Positions 32,264-42,483 are shown, counted from the stretch's first letter. The stretch is 64,000 nt of DNA from Oscillospiraceae bacterium (GCA_022787085.1 JALFVE010000056.1:1-64000); one strand, 5' to 3'. Program-made: numbers and translations. Notes: generated from the letters alone by a model not told the origin.

Positions 32264-33346
32264 TCAGATATTTGCTGTGATTACATCGCCCATGCCGGAG
32301 CAGCTTACAAGCTTCATGCCCTCGGACATGATATCGCCTGTGCGGTATCCGTCATTTAATACCTTGGCAACTGCTGCCTCGACTGCGTCTGCTTCCTTAT
32401 CCATATCAAAGGAGTAGCGCAGGAGCATTGCTGCCGAAAGTATTGTGGCGATGGGATTTGCCTTGTTCTGACCTGCGATATCGGGTGCTGAGCCGCCGCT
32501 GGGCTCATAGAGACCGAATTTTGTATCATTAAGGCTTGCGGATGCTAACATTCCGATTGAGCCTGTTATCATAGAGGCTTCATCGGAGAGAATATCTCCA
32601 AACATATTCTCGGTGAGAACCACGTCAAACTGAGCGGGATCCTTTACAAGCTGCATTGCGCAGTTGTCAACCAGCATATGCTCATAGGAAACCTCGGGAT
32701 AATCCTTTGCGACCTCCTCGACGATCTTTCTCCAGAGCCTTGAGGAATCAAGAACGTTTGCCTTATCTACGCTTGTGACCTTTTTGCGGCGCTTCTTTGC
32801 TATATCAAAGGCACGGATAGCAATTCTTCTGATCTCATTTTCATTATAGGTTAGGGTATCGGTTGCTGTTACAACGCCGTCAACCTCTTCTGTCTTTCTT
32901 GCGCCGAAGTAAAGTCCGCCTGTAAGCTCACGCATTATCATCATATCAAAGCCGCGCTCGGCGATCTCTGCCTTTAAGGGACAGGCGTCTTTAAGTTCGC
33001 CGTAAAGAAGTGCGGGACGGAGATTTGCAAAGAGATTGAGGGATTTTCTCAGCTTTAAAAGCCCTGCCTCGGGGCGCTTATCTGCGGGAAGCTTATACCA
33101 TGGAGAGGTTGCGGTATTTCCGCCGATTGAGCCCATGAGAACTGCGTCCGCTGCCTTTGCTCTCTCGATCGTTTCATCGGTAAGTGGCACGCCGTTTGCG
33201 TCAATAGAGCAGCCGCCCATTAAAAGCTGGTCGTATTCGAAGCTGTGTCCGAATTTTTCGGCAACCTTGTCGAGCACCTTCATTGCTTCGAAAACCACCT
33301 CGGGTCCGATTCCGTCGCCTTTTATTACTGCAATTTTTTTGTTCAT
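32264..33346 (-). CDS. leuB: 3-isopropylmalate dehydrogenase
   Basis: The 360-residue protein has GDGIGPEV at the start, the [13 protein letters not shown] substrate loop, and the Asp ligands in DNCAMQL and [13 protein letters not shown]. It oxidises and decarboxylates 3-isopropylmalate to 2-oxoisocaproate. It is the last gene of leuC-leuD-leuB. Confidence 0.95.
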   Translation of the reverse strand: MNKKIAVIKGDGIGPEVVFEAMKVLDKVAEKFGHSFEYDQLLMGGCSIDANGVPLTDETIERAKAADAVLMGSIGGNTATSPWYKLPADKRPEAGLLKLRKSLNLFANLRPALLYGELKDACPLKAEIAERGFDMMIMRELTGGLYFGARKTEEVDGVVTATDTLTYNENEIRRIAIRAFDIAKKRRKKVTSVDKANVLDSSRLWRKIVEEVAKDYPEVSYEHMLVDNCAMQLVKDPAQFDVVLTENMFGDILSDEASMITGSIGMLASASLNDTKFGLYEPSGGSAPDIAGQNKANPIATILSAAMLLRYSFDMDKEADAVEAAVAKVLNDGYRTGDIMSEGMKLVSCSGMGDVITANI

Positions 33347-33371
33347 TATGAATTACTCCTTAAATTATGCA

Positions 33372-33854
33372 TCACTTTTTCAACGAATTAAGCAGACCGC
33401 CTGCATTGATAATCTCTTTGATAAACTCGGGGAAAGGCTGAGCCTGATAGGTATGACCTTTTGTCTTATTGGTGATAACGCCTGTGTCGAAATCTATCTC
33501 CACCTCATCGCCCTTGTCAATATCCTTTGCAGCCTCGTCACATTCCATGATGGGCAGACCGATATTTATCGCATTGCGGTAGAAAATTCTTGCAAAGGTG
33601 GAAGCAATTACGCAGGAAATTCCGCTTGCCTTTATGGCAATGGGTGCGTGCTCTCTTGAAGAGCCGCAGCCGAAATTCTGCTCGGCTACCATTATATCTC
33701 CCTCGTTTACGTTCTTAACGAAATCTGTGTCAATATCCTCCATGCAGTGAGCCGCAAGCTCCTTGTGGTCGGCAGTATTCAGATATCTTGCAGGAATGAT
33801 TACGTCGGTATCAACGTTATCTCCGTATTTATGTACTTTTCCGCAAACCTTCAT
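33372..33854 (-). CDS. leuD: 3-isopropylmalate dehydratase small subunit
   Basis: The 160-residue swivel domain contains [15 protein letters not shown] and [11 protein letters not shown], hallmarks of the short LeuD type in Clostridia and archaea. It pairs with LeuC. The gaps are 25 bases to leuB and 30 bases from leuC. Confidence 0.95.
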   Translation of the reverse strand: MKVCGKVHKYGDNVDTDVIIPARYLNTADHKELAAHCMEDIDTDFVKNVNEGDIMVAEQNFGCGSSREHAPIAIKASGISCVIASTFARIFYRNAINIGLPIMECDEAAKDIDKGDEVEIDFDTGVITNKTKGHTYQAQPFPEFIKEIINAGGLLNSLKK

Positions 33855-33884
33855 TGTATTATCTTTCCTTTCGGTAAATTCTGG

Positions 33885-35147
33885 TTACATTATTTCGGAG
33901 GGCTGTGAAATTTTGCCTGTTACTGCCGATGCGGCTGCAACTGCGGGAGACGCAAGATAAACCTCCGACTCGGGGTGACCCATACGTCCTACGAAGTTTC
34001 TGTTCGTGGTTGCAACGGCTCTTTCGCCCTTGGCAAGGATTCCCATATGTCCGCCGAGGCAGGGTCCGCAGGTGGGTGTGGATACTGCACAGCCTGCGTT
34101 TATAAATGTTTCCATATAGCCTCTCTTGCAGCACTCGAGATATACCTGCTGGGTTGCGGGGATCACTATGCAGCGGACGCCGTTTGCGATATGTCTGCCC
34201 TCGAGGATCTTTGCTGCCATTTCCATATCCTCAAGACGTCCGTTGGTGCAGGAGCCTATCACTACCTGCTGGATCTGTACCTCGCCCCAGTTATCGGGTG
34301 TTCTGGTATTTTCGGGAAGATGGGGGAAGGATACGGTGGGCTTTATTTCGGAGAGGTCAATATCATAAACTGCGTCATATACTGCGTCCTCGTCAGCCTC
34401 ATAAACCTTGTATTCTCTGTCCACTCTGCCCTTCTGATATTCTCTTGTTATATCATCAACTGCAAATATGCCGTTCTTTGCGCCTGCTTCTATCGCCATA
34501 TTTGCCATGGAAAGTCTGTCGTCCATTGAAAGGGAGGCAAGACCTTCTCCCGAGAACTCCATGGATTTATAAAGTGCGCCGTCAACGCCGATCATTCCGA
34601 TTATATGGAGGATAACGTCCTTGCCCATTACATATTCACTGAGCTTGCCCTTGAGGTTGAACTTTATCGCTGAGGGTACCTTGAACCATGCTTCACCTGT
34701 TGCCATGCCTGCGCACATATCTGTTGAGCCTACGCCTGTGGAAAATGCGCCCAATGCGCCGTATGTACAGGTATGACTGTCTGCGCCGATAATGCACTCG
34801 CCGGAAGCAACAATTCCTTTTTCGGGAAGCAAAGCATGCTCGATTCCCATGTCTCCAACATCATAATAATGCTTGATATCATACTTTCCCGCAAAGGTTC
34901 TGCACTGCAGTGTATGAGCAGCGGATTTGATATCCTTATTGGGGGTGAAATGGTCCATTACCATGGATATTTTCGTATTGTCAAATACCTTTGTAAAGCC
35001 TGCTTTTTCAAATTCATTGATGGCAACAGGGGTGGTTACGTCATTTCCGAGAACCATATCCAGCTTGCATTTTATGAGCTGTCCTGCCTCCACCTTATCA
35101 AGACCTGCGTGCGCCGCAAGTATTTTCTGAGTCATAGTCATTCCCAT
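33885..35147 (-). CDS. leuC: 3-isopropylmalate dehydratase large subunit
   Basis: The 420-residue aconitase-family protein has the [4Fe-4S] ligands in [12 protein letters not shown] and in [15 protein letters not shown], with the usual IGSCTNGR. It isomerises 2- to 3-isopropylmalate with LeuD. The start at ATG 35147 is weakly supported by GGAG; ATG 35141 (MTMTQK) is an alternative. It lies after the telA-like gene, with a GC hairpin (GGGTGCG/CGCACCC, about 35215-35238) between. Confidence 0.95.
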   Translation of the reverse strand: MGMTMTQKILAAHAGLDKVEAGQLIKCKLDMVLGNDVTTPVAINEFEKAGFTKVFDNTKISMVMDHFTPNKDIKSAAHTLQCRTFAGKYDIKHYYDVGDMGIEHALLPEKGIVASGECIIGADSHTCTYGALGAFSTGVGSTDMCAGMATGEAWFKVPSAIKFNLKGKLSEYVMGKDVILHIIGMIGVDGALYKSMEFSGEGLASLSMDDRLSMANMAIEAGAKNGIFAVDDITREYQKGRVDREYKVYEADEDAVYDAVYDIDLSEIKPTVSFPHLPENTRTPDNWGEVQIQQVVIGSCTNGRLEDMEMAAKILEGRHIANGVRCIVIPATQQVYLECCKRGYMETFINAGCAVSTPTCGPCLGGHMGILAKGERAVATTNRNFVGRMGHPESEVYLASPAVAAASAVTGKISQPSEIM

Positions 35148-35252
35148 AACCGATTTTTCTCCATTCCCGACGGTTGAAATATGTTATTTTTCCGCTCTTT
35201 TCGGCGGAATACAAGGGTGCGCCCGCCGAACGCACCCCGATTTTAATAATTA

Positions 35253-36410
35253 TCAGCTGTTCATTTTTGCCTTGTATTCTTCCTTGAGCTTTTCAAGACG
35301 CTTGCTGTCCTCGGCACGCTTTGCACGAGCCTCCTCCTGAAGCTTTCTTGTTTCGTCGATACCTGTTACGATTGTCTGCCATGTCTTTTCAAGGGTCTCA
35401 ACCTTGATGGAGTTGCCGTTGGCAAGCATGGTGGTTATCCTTGTCTGATCTACGGTATTCTGGGCATTCTTGAGGAGAAGCTCATTGGTCTTGTCATCAA
35501 GCGCCTTCATTGCATCTGCCTGGATACGCTGCCTCTTGAGCATTACTGCCTGTGCAAGCGCCTGCTTGAATACGGGCATTGTGATGATAAATGCGGAATT
35601 TATCTTTCTGATAAGATTGATGTTTGAAAATTCCATTGCCTTGAGCATGGGAACGGTCTGCATTGCCACATTTTCGGCAATTTTAAGGTCCATTACCCTC
35701 TGCTCCATGATTCCTCTGGTCTGCTCAAGTGTCTGAAGATCCATTGCTGCGGTGCCTGCATCGGGATTATTCTGCACCTTTGCTCTGAAATCTTCAATAT
35801 ACTGGTCAAGCTCCTTGCACGCCTGCTCACCTGCCATGATGTACTTGAGAAGCTGCTTGTAATAGTCGATATTTGCGTTATACATTGTTTCAAGCTTGAC
35901 ATTCGACTGCTGTATCTCGCTTTCATACTGCTTGAGCTGAACGTAAATCTTGTCAACGTCCTCGCCCATGGTGTGATATTTTGCGAGTATCTTATCAAGC
36001 TGAAGTCTGAGATTTGCGAAAAGTCCCTTTTTCTCCTCGGTAAGCTCCTTTGCGTCAAACTGATCCATTATATCCTTGAGCGCATTGAGAAGCTCGCTTG
36101 AATCGTCAAGCTGCGACATATTCATGGAATTGAGCACCTGATCGGACGCCTTGGATATCTCCTCCGCAACCTGATTTCCGAATGTGATGATCGAGTTGGG
36201 GTCATTTGCATTGATGGTGCTTACAAGCTTGTCGATCTCGTCGCTGGAAGCAAGCTCCTGTTTCAGCTTATTGCTGGTATCAACGATAGAATAGGTCTGA
36301 GGTTCGGTGATCTTGAGATTGAGAGTATTTGAAGTATCTTCGGTCACAACTGCTTCTGCCTGGATTACCTCGGATTTCTTCTCATCTGATGGGGTGAACT
36401 GTAATGCCAT
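35253..36410 (-). CDS. Toxic anion resistance protein TelA family
   Basis: The 385-residue protein is largely alpha-helical with long coiled-coil segments (KVNARF-like, 120-330) and the family pattern of TelA/YaaN/XpaC proteins. It follows the YceG-like gene after two bases. TelA-type proteins are associated with tellurite or antibiotic stress and cell-envelope effects; the molecular function is not settled. Confidence 0.85.
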   Translation of the reverse strand: MALQFTPSDEKKSEVIQAEAVVTEDTSNTLNLKITEPQTYSIVDTSNKLKQELASSDEIDKLVSTINANDPNSIITFGNQVAEEISKASDQVLNSMNMSQLDDSSELLNALKDIMDQFDAKELTEEKKGLFANLRLQLDKILAKYHTMGEDVDKIYVQLKQYESEIQQSNVKLETMYNANIDYYKQLLKYIMAGEQACKELDQYIEDFRAKVQNNPDAGTAAMDLQTLEQTRGIMEQRVMDLKIAENVAMQTVPMLKAMEFSNINLIRKINSAFIITMPVFKQALAQAVMLKRQRIQADAMKALDDKTNELLLKNAQNTVDQTRITTMLANGNSIKVETLEKTWQTIVTGIDETRKLQEEARAKRAEDSKRLEKLKEEYKAKMNS

Positions 36411-36412
36411 AA

Positions 36413-37993
36413 TTATCTCCCTTTCCTGAATAATTTTTTGAAAAGTCCGTTTTTCTGCTTTTGATATTTCGCCTCATCGGGGGTTTTGAACCGAGGAACC
36501 GAAACGTTATATTTAAACTCATTCAGAGTATGAGTCTCGAAGGCATCGTCCGAAACATAGGCTTCTATATCACGGTAGCCCGAGGGCGAGAGAACCAGCA
36601 CATCAAAGCCCAGATAGGACAACAGCAGCAGCTGAACACATTCAAGCTTTGAAAATGGCTCTTCGATGGCGTCCACGACTACAAATTTCGGGATATCCTT
36701 TGTGAAATCATATTTCTGGAGGCTTCTCAGAACGGTTCTGTCCAGATTAAGCCCCGCATGGACAATGTACAGCGGCGCTTCCGAAGGGTCATCAAGCTCC
36801 AGCATACCGTCGTCGATTGCTGCCTGCATTTTCTCGAAAATCAGCCTTTGGAGAGGTTCAGACAGGAAGCCGTATTTATTGAGAGGAGATCTCATCAGTC
36901 CCTCGGTATCCAGCTTTATTCCCGAGATATAACGGGAATAGGAGGACATTATACTTGCTGCGGGGCGCTTATAGGAGGGCGATTTTATTATATAGGTGGT
37001 GAAGGGCGTTATCATATCCTCCACCTGCCGCCAATAGGCTTTCAGATCTCCATCGTCTACGCCGTTAATCTTTGCAAATATTGTGGGTACAACCACCCTG
37101 TCTCCCCTGACGGCAAATCCCGAGCGGAATTTTGCAGGCTGATCCCACAGAATGAATATTTCGTCCAGGGTCGTTCTCAGAACTGCCGAATCCATTTTTT
37201 CAAACTGCCTGTCACGGAATATGGTATCTCCCCCGTAAAGAGCGGTGTCCAGCTCTCTTTCGGCACTGTATGCCACGGTAGCTATCTTCGCCTTGACAAG
37301 CTTTGTGGGAAACGGCATAACAGGCTTTGACTGGGGAAGCTGAAGCTTCTGGAGCTTATCCGCAAAGGGACAGCGCTCGAACATAGTAAGACAGCTTTTG
37401 TCGGGCGAAATGCAGACAATATCAAATCCGCAGCGCTGTGCATAGCAAAGGAAGAACACGTCCTCTGCTGTGGGATTGCCGTAGTACATGATAACGGGTA
37501 TCTCGTCGGAATCCCCTGTTCCCATGGTATTGGCTATAAGATTCAGCTTATGAACAAGCGTCATTCCCGCTTCAAACATATTTGTTCTGCTCAGAGACAG
37601 CATATCCCCAAGCGCTTTCTGTGCAATAAGTGTGCGGTCGGGATCGTTTTTTATTTCTATCATGGAGCAAAGCCCCGAGATCGTTCCTCCCGTTGTGGAA
37701 TGATCAATTCCCGAAAAGGGAAGCCGTTCTTCGGCATCGGGCGGGTCAAGAGGCGTATCCAGAAAGGTAAAAGGTCTTGAGGTCTTTTTCAGATCGTCCT
37801 TTAGCCCGAAAATAAAATTACTGTAGGAATCCTCATTATCCTCACAGCCGTATATGAGCATAAAGTAGACAGGTATCATCTGCTCCTTGGTGAAATGTCC
37901 GCCTCGGGAAAACAGTCTTGCGGAGTGATTTTCCAGAAGATCCTCCGTGAGACGGTTCATATCGGCGGAGATAACGTCCACCAGAGTATTCAT
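36413..37993 (-). CDS. YceG-like protein of the TelA-associated stress cluster
   Basis: The ATG at 37993 gives about 526 residues (a TTG at 38008 is also possible; neither has a strong ribosome binding site). The protein matches the family encoded beside TelA/YceH in Firmicutes. Features include FSGIDHSTTGGTISGLC near residue 95 and the repeated pattern of nucleotide-binding-like strands (PVIMYYGNP, FDVLVLSPSGYRD). Its biochemistry is unknown. Confidence 0.8.
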   Translation of the reverse strand: MNTLVDVISADMNRLTEDLLENHSARLFSRGGHFTKEQMIPVYFMLIYGCEDNEDSYSNFIFGLKDDLKKTSRPFTFLDTPLDPPDAEERLPFSGIDHSTTGGTISGLCSMIEIKNDPDRTLIAQKALGDMLSLSRTNMFEAGMTLVHKLNLIANTMGTGDSDEIPVIMYYGNPTAEDVFFLCYAQRCGFDIVCISPDKSCLTMFERCPFADKLQKLQLPQSKPVMPFPTKLVKAKIATVAYSAERELDTALYGGDTIFRDRQFEKMDSAVLRTTLDEIFILWDQPAKFRSGFAVRGDRVVVPTIFAKINGVDDGDLKAYWRQVEDMITPFTTYIIKSPSYKRPAASIMSSYSRYISGIKLDTEGLMRSPLNKYGFLSEPLQRLIFEKMQAAIDDGMLELDDPSEAPLYIVHAGLNLDRTVLRSLQKYDFTKDIPKFVVVDAIEEPFSKLECVQLLLLSYLGFDVLVLSPSGYRDIEAYVSDDAFETHTLNEFKYNVSVPRFKTPDEAKYQKQKNGLFKKLFRKGR

Positions 37994-38041
37994 TATGATC
38001 GCCGCCAATCATGATAATTTTGCACTTAAACGTACATATAA

Positions 38042-38071
38042 ATTATACAATATTATCACATACCATGTCAA
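38042..38071 (-). promoter_or_regulatory. Promoter of the yceG-telA pair
   Basis: On the minus strand TTGACA (38071-38066) and TATAAT (38047-38042) are 18 bp apart, about 50 bases before the yceG-like start. It shows the pair is not simply read through from leuA. Confidence 0.75.
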
Positions 38072-38128
38072 GTAGAATTACCAATTTTTAATTAAATTCT
38101 TATCTTTAATTTGTTAAGCTCTATAAAA

Positions 38129-38153
38129 TGTGCCGCAGTACAGCTGCGGCACA
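38129..38153 (-). terminator. Terminator after leuA
   Basis: TGTGCCGCAG (38129-38138) pairs with CTGCGGCACA (38144-38153); the minus strand continues with TTTTAT. Confidence 0.8.
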
Positions 38154-38167
38154 TGAGATGGTTTTGC

Positions 38168-39826
38168 TTACTTTACAAGACCGCTGTTATTGATAGCGGA
38201 AACCAGAGCCGATACGGAAGCATCGATGATATCGGTCTTTATTCCCGAGCCCCAGAATACGCCATTGTCTGTTTCAATGCCGACATATGCTACTGCCTGA
38301 GACTGTGATGTTGTCTCCAGAGCGTGCTCCTGATATGTGATGAGAGAATATTTCAAACCAAGACTGTCCTTAACTGCGTTGGAAACTGCGTCCAGACGTC
38401 CGTTGCCCACTGCTTCACGGGTGATGATCTTACCATCTTTGTTAACGGTAACGGTGGCTGTGATGCCGTCCTTCTGAATGAAATGAGCTTCGTCGATCTT
38501 GAAATCTGTTTCGATATTAACGTAATTGTCCATGAATATCTGCTTGATCTCGGAGGGCATCAGCTCCTTATGGCTGTGGTCGGACACGCTCTTGACCGCA
38601 TAGCCGAAATTCTCACGCATTTTGGGAGGCATATCTATTCCGAACATCTGCTCCATTATGTAGCCGATTCCGCCCTTGCCCGACTGAGAATTGATTCGGA
38701 TAACATCGGCTTCATACTCTCTGCCAACGTCCTTGGGATCGATGGGCAGATAGGGAACGTTCCAATGGTCTGGATCCTTTTCCTCACGCCACTTCATGCC
38801 CTTGGCAATGGCGTCCTGATGAGAGCCTGAGAATGCTGCAAATACCAGTCTTCCTGCGTATGGACTTCTCTCGTTCACCTTCATGCGGGTAACACGCTCG
38901 TATATCTCTACCAGCGACTGCATATCGGAGAAATCCAGCTCGGGGTCAACGCCCTGAGAATACATATTCATTGCCAGTGTAACGATATCCACGTTTCCTG
39001 TTCTTTCTCCGTTGCCGAAGCAGGTGCCTTCAACTCTGTCTCCGCCTGCCAGCAGACCCATTTCTGCATCGGCTACAGCGCAGCCTCTGTCGTTATGGGG
39101 ATGGAGTGAGATAATAACGTTCTCTCTATCGTGGAGATTATCGCTCATGTACTCGATCTGGGAGGCATAAACATGGGGCATGGACAGCTCAACGGTTACG
39201 GGGAGGTTGATAATGACCTTATCCTCGGGAGTGGGCTTCCATACGTCGATTACAGCATTGCAAATCTCGAGTGCGAACTCAGGCTCAGTGCCTGTGAAGC
39301 TTTCGGGGGAATACTCGAAAACGAAGTTTCCGGGAGTCTTTTCACGATACTCTGCGCAGAGCTTTGCGCCCTCCACAGCCAATTTGATTATATCCTCCTT
39401 AGATTTTTTGAAAACCTGTTCTCTCTGAGCAACGGAGGTGGAATTATAGAGATGTACAACTGCATTTTTGCAGCCTGCCAGAGCCTCAAAGGTCTTTGCG
39501 ATAATATGCTCTCTTGCCTGAGTGAGCACCTGGATACGCACGTCGTCGGGGATCATATTTCTCTCGATCAATGTGCGGCAGAACTCATACTCTGTCTCGG
39601 AAGCGGCAGGGAAACCGATCTCGATCTCCTTAAAGCCGATCTTGACCAGCTTCTCGAAAAACTCCAGCTTTTCATCCAGACTCATGGGGATTATGAGAGC
39701 CTGATTTCCGTCTCTCAGATCAACCGAGCACCACATGGGAGCATGGTCTATATATTCCTTTTCGGTCCATTTCATTGACTTGACGGGGGGCATATAATAG
39801 CCTCTTGTATATTTTGACGCATTCAT
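38168..39826 (-). CDS. leuA: 2-isopropylmalate synthase
   Basis: The 552-residue protein starts at ATG 39826 after GGAGGAATT. It is the long form of LeuA: a TIM barrel with DLRDGNQAL (metal Asp) and HPHNDRGCAVA, and a C-terminal regulatory domain that senses leucine (about 430-550, LKYSLITYQEHALET, GIETDNGVFWGSG). It condenses 2-oxoisovalerate with acetyl-CoA. A T-box leader precedes it. Confidence 0.95.
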   Translation of the reverse strand: MNASKYTRGYYMPPVKSMKWTEKEYIDHAPMWCSVDLRDGNQALIIPMSLDEKLEFFEKLVKIGFKEIEIGFPAASETEYEFCRTLIERNMIPDDVRIQVLTQAREHIIAKTFEALAGCKNAVVHLYNSTSVAQREQVFKKSKEDIIKLAVEGAKLCAEYREKTPGNFVFEYSPESFTGTEPEFALEICNAVIDVWKPTPEDKVIINLPVTVELSMPHVYASQIEYMSDNLHDRENVIISLHPHNDRGCAVADAEMGLLAGGDRVEGTCFGNGERTGNVDIVTLAMNMYSQGVDPELDFSDMQSLVEIYERVTRMKVNERSPYAGRLVFAAFSGSHQDAIAKGMKWREEKDPDHWNVPYLPIDPKDVGREYEADVIRINSQSGKGGIGYIMEQMFGIDMPPKMRENFGYAVKSVSDHSHKELMPSEIKQIFMDNYVNIETDFKIDEAHFIQKDGITATVTVNKDGKIITREAVGNGRLDAVSNAVKDSLGLKYSLITYQEHALETTSQSQAVAYVGIETDNGVFWGSGIKTDIIDASVSALVSAINNSGLVK

Positions 39827-40226
39827 AATAAATTCCTCCTGTTGATTATTCGGCACCCTGTCGGGGGCAAGCCGCTGTAATGATTTCATATTTAATTAGC
39901 TTACTTAGGTCACTGCTTAGCATTTATACCGCCCCCTTTAAAATAAAAAAGCCCGTCTCACAAAGCCATAAAGCTTCAAGAGACGAGTAATAATACCCGT
40001 GTTACCACTCTCATTCGTGAACAGATCACTCTGTACACCTCTGCCGCATCTATCAATGCGTTTCCCTATAACGGGAGAACCCGTTCAAACCTACTTGCCG
40101 AAGCTTTCAGAAGAATGCTCAAGGACGAGTTATAACCGAAAATCACTGCCGCATTGCACCAAACTGCGGCTCTCTGCAAATGACGAAACGGTCTTTCTTC
40201 CTGTCACAGCATTTATTACTATTTAC
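39827..40226 (-). promoter_or_regulatory. T-box leader of leuA (leucine)
   Basis: The minus-strand leader contains the T-box core GAGTGGTAACACGGG (40010-39996), whose UGGU would pair with the ACCA end of uncharged tRNA-Leu. A terminator CTCGTCTC/GAGACGGG with a T-run (about 39986-39950) follows. Stem I upstream holds a candidate specifier CTC (Leu) at 40129-40127. Uncharged tRNA-Leu should stabilise the antiterminator and switch leuA on. Confidence 0.88.
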
Positions 40227-40232
40227 ATTTAC

Positions 40233-40261
40233 ATTATATCACAGCATTTTTGATTTGTCAA
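40233..40261 (-). promoter_or_regulatory. leuA promoter
   Basis: TTGACA (40261-40256), 17 bp, TATAAT (40238-40233) on the minus strand; transcription would begin just before the T-box leader. Confidence 0.8.
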
Positions 40262-40323
40262 GAGTTTTTTTTGATTTTTTTCAAATGAGGCAAGCATGAG
40301 CATTCCCGCTCGGATATTTATAT

Positions 40324-40359
40324 CCCCCGCATATGCCCGAAGCATATGCGGGGGGGGGG
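40324..40359 (-). terminator. Long GC-rich hairpin with a 10-G tract
   Basis: CCCCCGCATATGC (40324-40336) and GCATATGCGGGGG (40342-40354) are perfectly complementary around a loop that reads TTCGG on the minus strand. The right arm runs into ten G in a row (40350-40359). It lies 24 bases after the GGDEF gene but has no T-tract, so it may act as a stabilising 3' hairpin rather than a classical terminator. Confidence 0.5.
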
Positions 40360-40383
40360 CTGTGCGGAATGATACCGCAAATA

Positions 40384-42303
40384 TCACATTTTTCTCATAG
40401 CCTTTTTTCTCAGCTTGACCTTGTACATTTCCTCATCTGCAAAGGCTGCTACCTGCTCGATCGAATCGGTCTCTGATGCCTTCATTCTATAAAAGCCGCA
40501 GCTGCAGCCTACCTTGTAAGGAAGCTCGCTTGTGCTGTTATATTCATCAAGATAATTTCCGATCCTATCAATTATTTGCTGCATATCCTCCTCATGGCAG
40601 CCGCTCAGAACTGAACAGAATTCGTCCCCTCCTGTGCGGACATTGACCGAATTTTCGGGCATTGCCTTTGAGATCGCCATTGCGGTGCGAAGGATGGCAT
40701 TGTCCCCCGCTTCGTGACCGTACAGGTCATTTATCGGCTTGAGATTGTCGATATCAGAGCAGACGACTATTATGAAGGAATCATCAGCTTTCGCCTTTTC
40801 AAGAAGCTTTACGCCGAATTTCGACATTCCCCGGCGATTAAAAAGCCCTGTGAGCGGGTCACGGACATAAAGATCCTCAAGCTGATTCACAACCAGCTCC
40901 AGCTTCTTGTTCATAAAGAAGCAGCCCGTATTATTTGAGAGTATCATGAGCCATGTGGCAAAATGCTCACCGTAGCCCTTGAAGCTCGACGGCTCATATG
41001 CGATATATCCTAAAAAACTATCCTTGAAATACATGGGTGAAAATGCAAATGCCACAGCTCTTTCGCCATTCAGAACATCCTCGGGAACCAGCTCTGCCGA
41101 CGGGAAATTTCTGCCCACAGGAACATCGCTGTTATAGCTGAACATATTCACCATTGTATCCGAAATTCCTCTGAATGATGAGATGATATTTTCCTCATTA
41201 AGCTTGGAGACATCCTGCACAATATTTGAGCAAAGGCAAATGAACATCCTCTTTAGCTTGAAAAAGTCCCCAAAGACAGCTGACTTTTCAAACAGCTCGG
41301 GAGCTTCCGTCACAGCGGCAAAATCCGTATTCATTGCATGAATGTCGGTGTCAAAGCCCTTCGAATCATTTTCATAGTTATATCTGTCGCTCATAAAATC
41401 AAAGGTCAGCTTCTTCTTTTTGGAAACGCAACCGCAGGACTGCATGATGACCATTTCGGATTCTATCTCAATACTTTCTGCCGTTTCCCTGCCGTTCCAT
41501 ATATCATAGATGAGCTCAACGGCTGCGGCGCCTGCTCTGACAAAGCCTCTGCGGACAGATGTAAGGGTCGGCGAATATCTTTCGCAGTCGCCTATGCCGT
41601 CAAAGCCTGTTACAATAATATCTTCGGGGATGCTGAAGCCCCTTTCCTGAAGATGATCCATGCAGAAGATCGCCATTGTATCGCTGGCGCAGACTATCGC
41701 CTCGGGAATATCCCCCGAATCAATAAACTGCTTCGTACATTCACGGGCTTTCGTCCAGAATTCGCCGTATGCTATCCTGCTTTCCTCAATGGGGATATTG
41801 TGCTCAGTCAGCACTTTTTTATATCCTGCAAGGCGCTCCTCTGTCTGCAGATTTCCGGGGAATCCGCCGATAAAATTGATCTTTGTAAGCCCATGGTCCT
41901 CTACAAGATGACGGACAACATATTCCATTGCATTCTTATCGCTGAGAATGACATTTCTGAAAAGCTTATGAGGAGGGTCATTCACATTTACCACAGGAAT
42001 ATTCATCTCGGCTGCTCTGTCTGCCACCTCATATATTATCTTCTCCTCGATAAGAGAATCACCGAGTATGATTATTCCGTCAATGATATCATAATTTATG
42101 AGACGGAAAATCTCTTCCTCGCCTCTGACTACACTCTCGGGAAGAATTCTGTTCAAATTAAGCGAGGGACGCTGAGTCAGAGTCGCAAAGATCAGAAGAT
42201 TTACATCAAACTCTGCACATTTATCATTAATTCCCATTACAACTCTGCTTTCATATTCCCAGTTGTAGCCAGTCACGCAGACTGCAATATTTTTTCTTTT
42301 CAT
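40384..42303 (-). CDS. Diguanylate cyclase with LacI-type ligand-binding domain
   Basis: The 639-residue protein has no transmembrane segment. Residues 5-285 form a LacI/periplasmic-binding fold without the DNA-binding helix-turn-helix (VCVTGYNWEYESRVV, DGIIILGD, FIGGFPGN, VTGFDGIGDCERYSPTLTSVR), followed by CGC. Residues 300-470 are a GAF-like or linker region. GGDEF lies at 558-562 (RTGGDEF) after LFNRRGMSKFG. No RxxD inhibitory site is seen. A soluble small molecule (often a sugar) probably controls cyclic di-GMP synthesis; the ligand is unknown. Confidence 0.85.
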   Translation of the reverse strand: MKRKNIAVCVTGYNWEYESRVVMGINDKCAEFDVNLLIFATLTQRPSLNLNRILPESVVRGEEEIFRLINYDIIDGIIILGDSLIEEKIIYEVADRAAEMNIPVVNVNDPPHKLFRNVILSDKNAMEYVVRHLVEDHGLTKINFIGGFPGNLQTEERLAGYKKVLTEHNIPIEESRIAYGEFWTKARECTKQFIDSGDIPEAIVCASDTMAIFCMDHLQERGFSIPEDIIVTGFDGIGDCERYSPTLTSVRRGFVRAGAAAVELIYDIWNGRETAESIEIESEMVIMQSCGCVSKKKKLTFDFMSDRYNYENDSKGFDTDIHAMNTDFAAVTEAPELFEKSAVFGDFFKLKRMFICLCSNIVQDVSKLNEENIISSFRGISDTMVNMFSYNSDVPVGRNFPSAELVPEDVLNGERAVAFAFSPMYFKDSFLGYIAYEPSSFKGYGEHFATWLMILSNNTGCFFMNKKLELVVNQLEDLYVRDPLTGLFNRRGMSKFGVKLLEKAKADDSFIIVVCSDIDNLKPINDLYGHEAGDNAILRTAMAISKAMPENSVNVRTGGDEFCSVLSGCHEEDMQQIIDRIGNYLDEYNSTSELPYKVGCSCGFYRMKASETDSIEQVAAFADEEMYKVKLRKKAMRKM

Positions 42304-42400
42304 AATTTTGCCCCTCCTTACGAGAGAGTTTTGTGGTTTTCGTCATAAAAAACTCAAATTATAAAACAATGATATTTTTGTTTCCCATTTACCTATAATT

Positions 42401-42429
42401 ATTATATCATAAGATTTATTTAATTTCAA
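42401..42429 (-). promoter_or_regulatory. Promoter of the diguanylate cyclase gene
   Basis: TTGAAA (42429-42424), 17 bp, TATAAT (42406-42401) on the minus strand; the start is about 100 bases downstream. Confidence 0.7.
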
Positions 42430-42453
42430 TAGTATTTTGTGGAAAAATAAAAA

Positions 42454-42477
42454 AGCTGCACGAAAAATCATGCAGCT
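42454..42477 (-). terminator. Terminator of the ABC exporter operon
   Basis: AGCTGCA/TGCAGCT (42454-42460 with 42471-42477), then TTTTTTAT on the minus strand. Confidence 0.75.
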
Positions 42478-42483
42478 ATTTCA

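Noticed and set aside
33036..33659. A 207-residue rightward frame over leuB and leuD
   Set aside because: It is antisense to two well-supported leucine genes and shows the composition expected of an antisense shadow.
41338..42348. A 336-residue rightward frame over the diguanylate cyclase gene
   Set aside because: Antisense to a complete multidomain protein; rich in Cys/His as expected from antisense frames, with no motif of its own.
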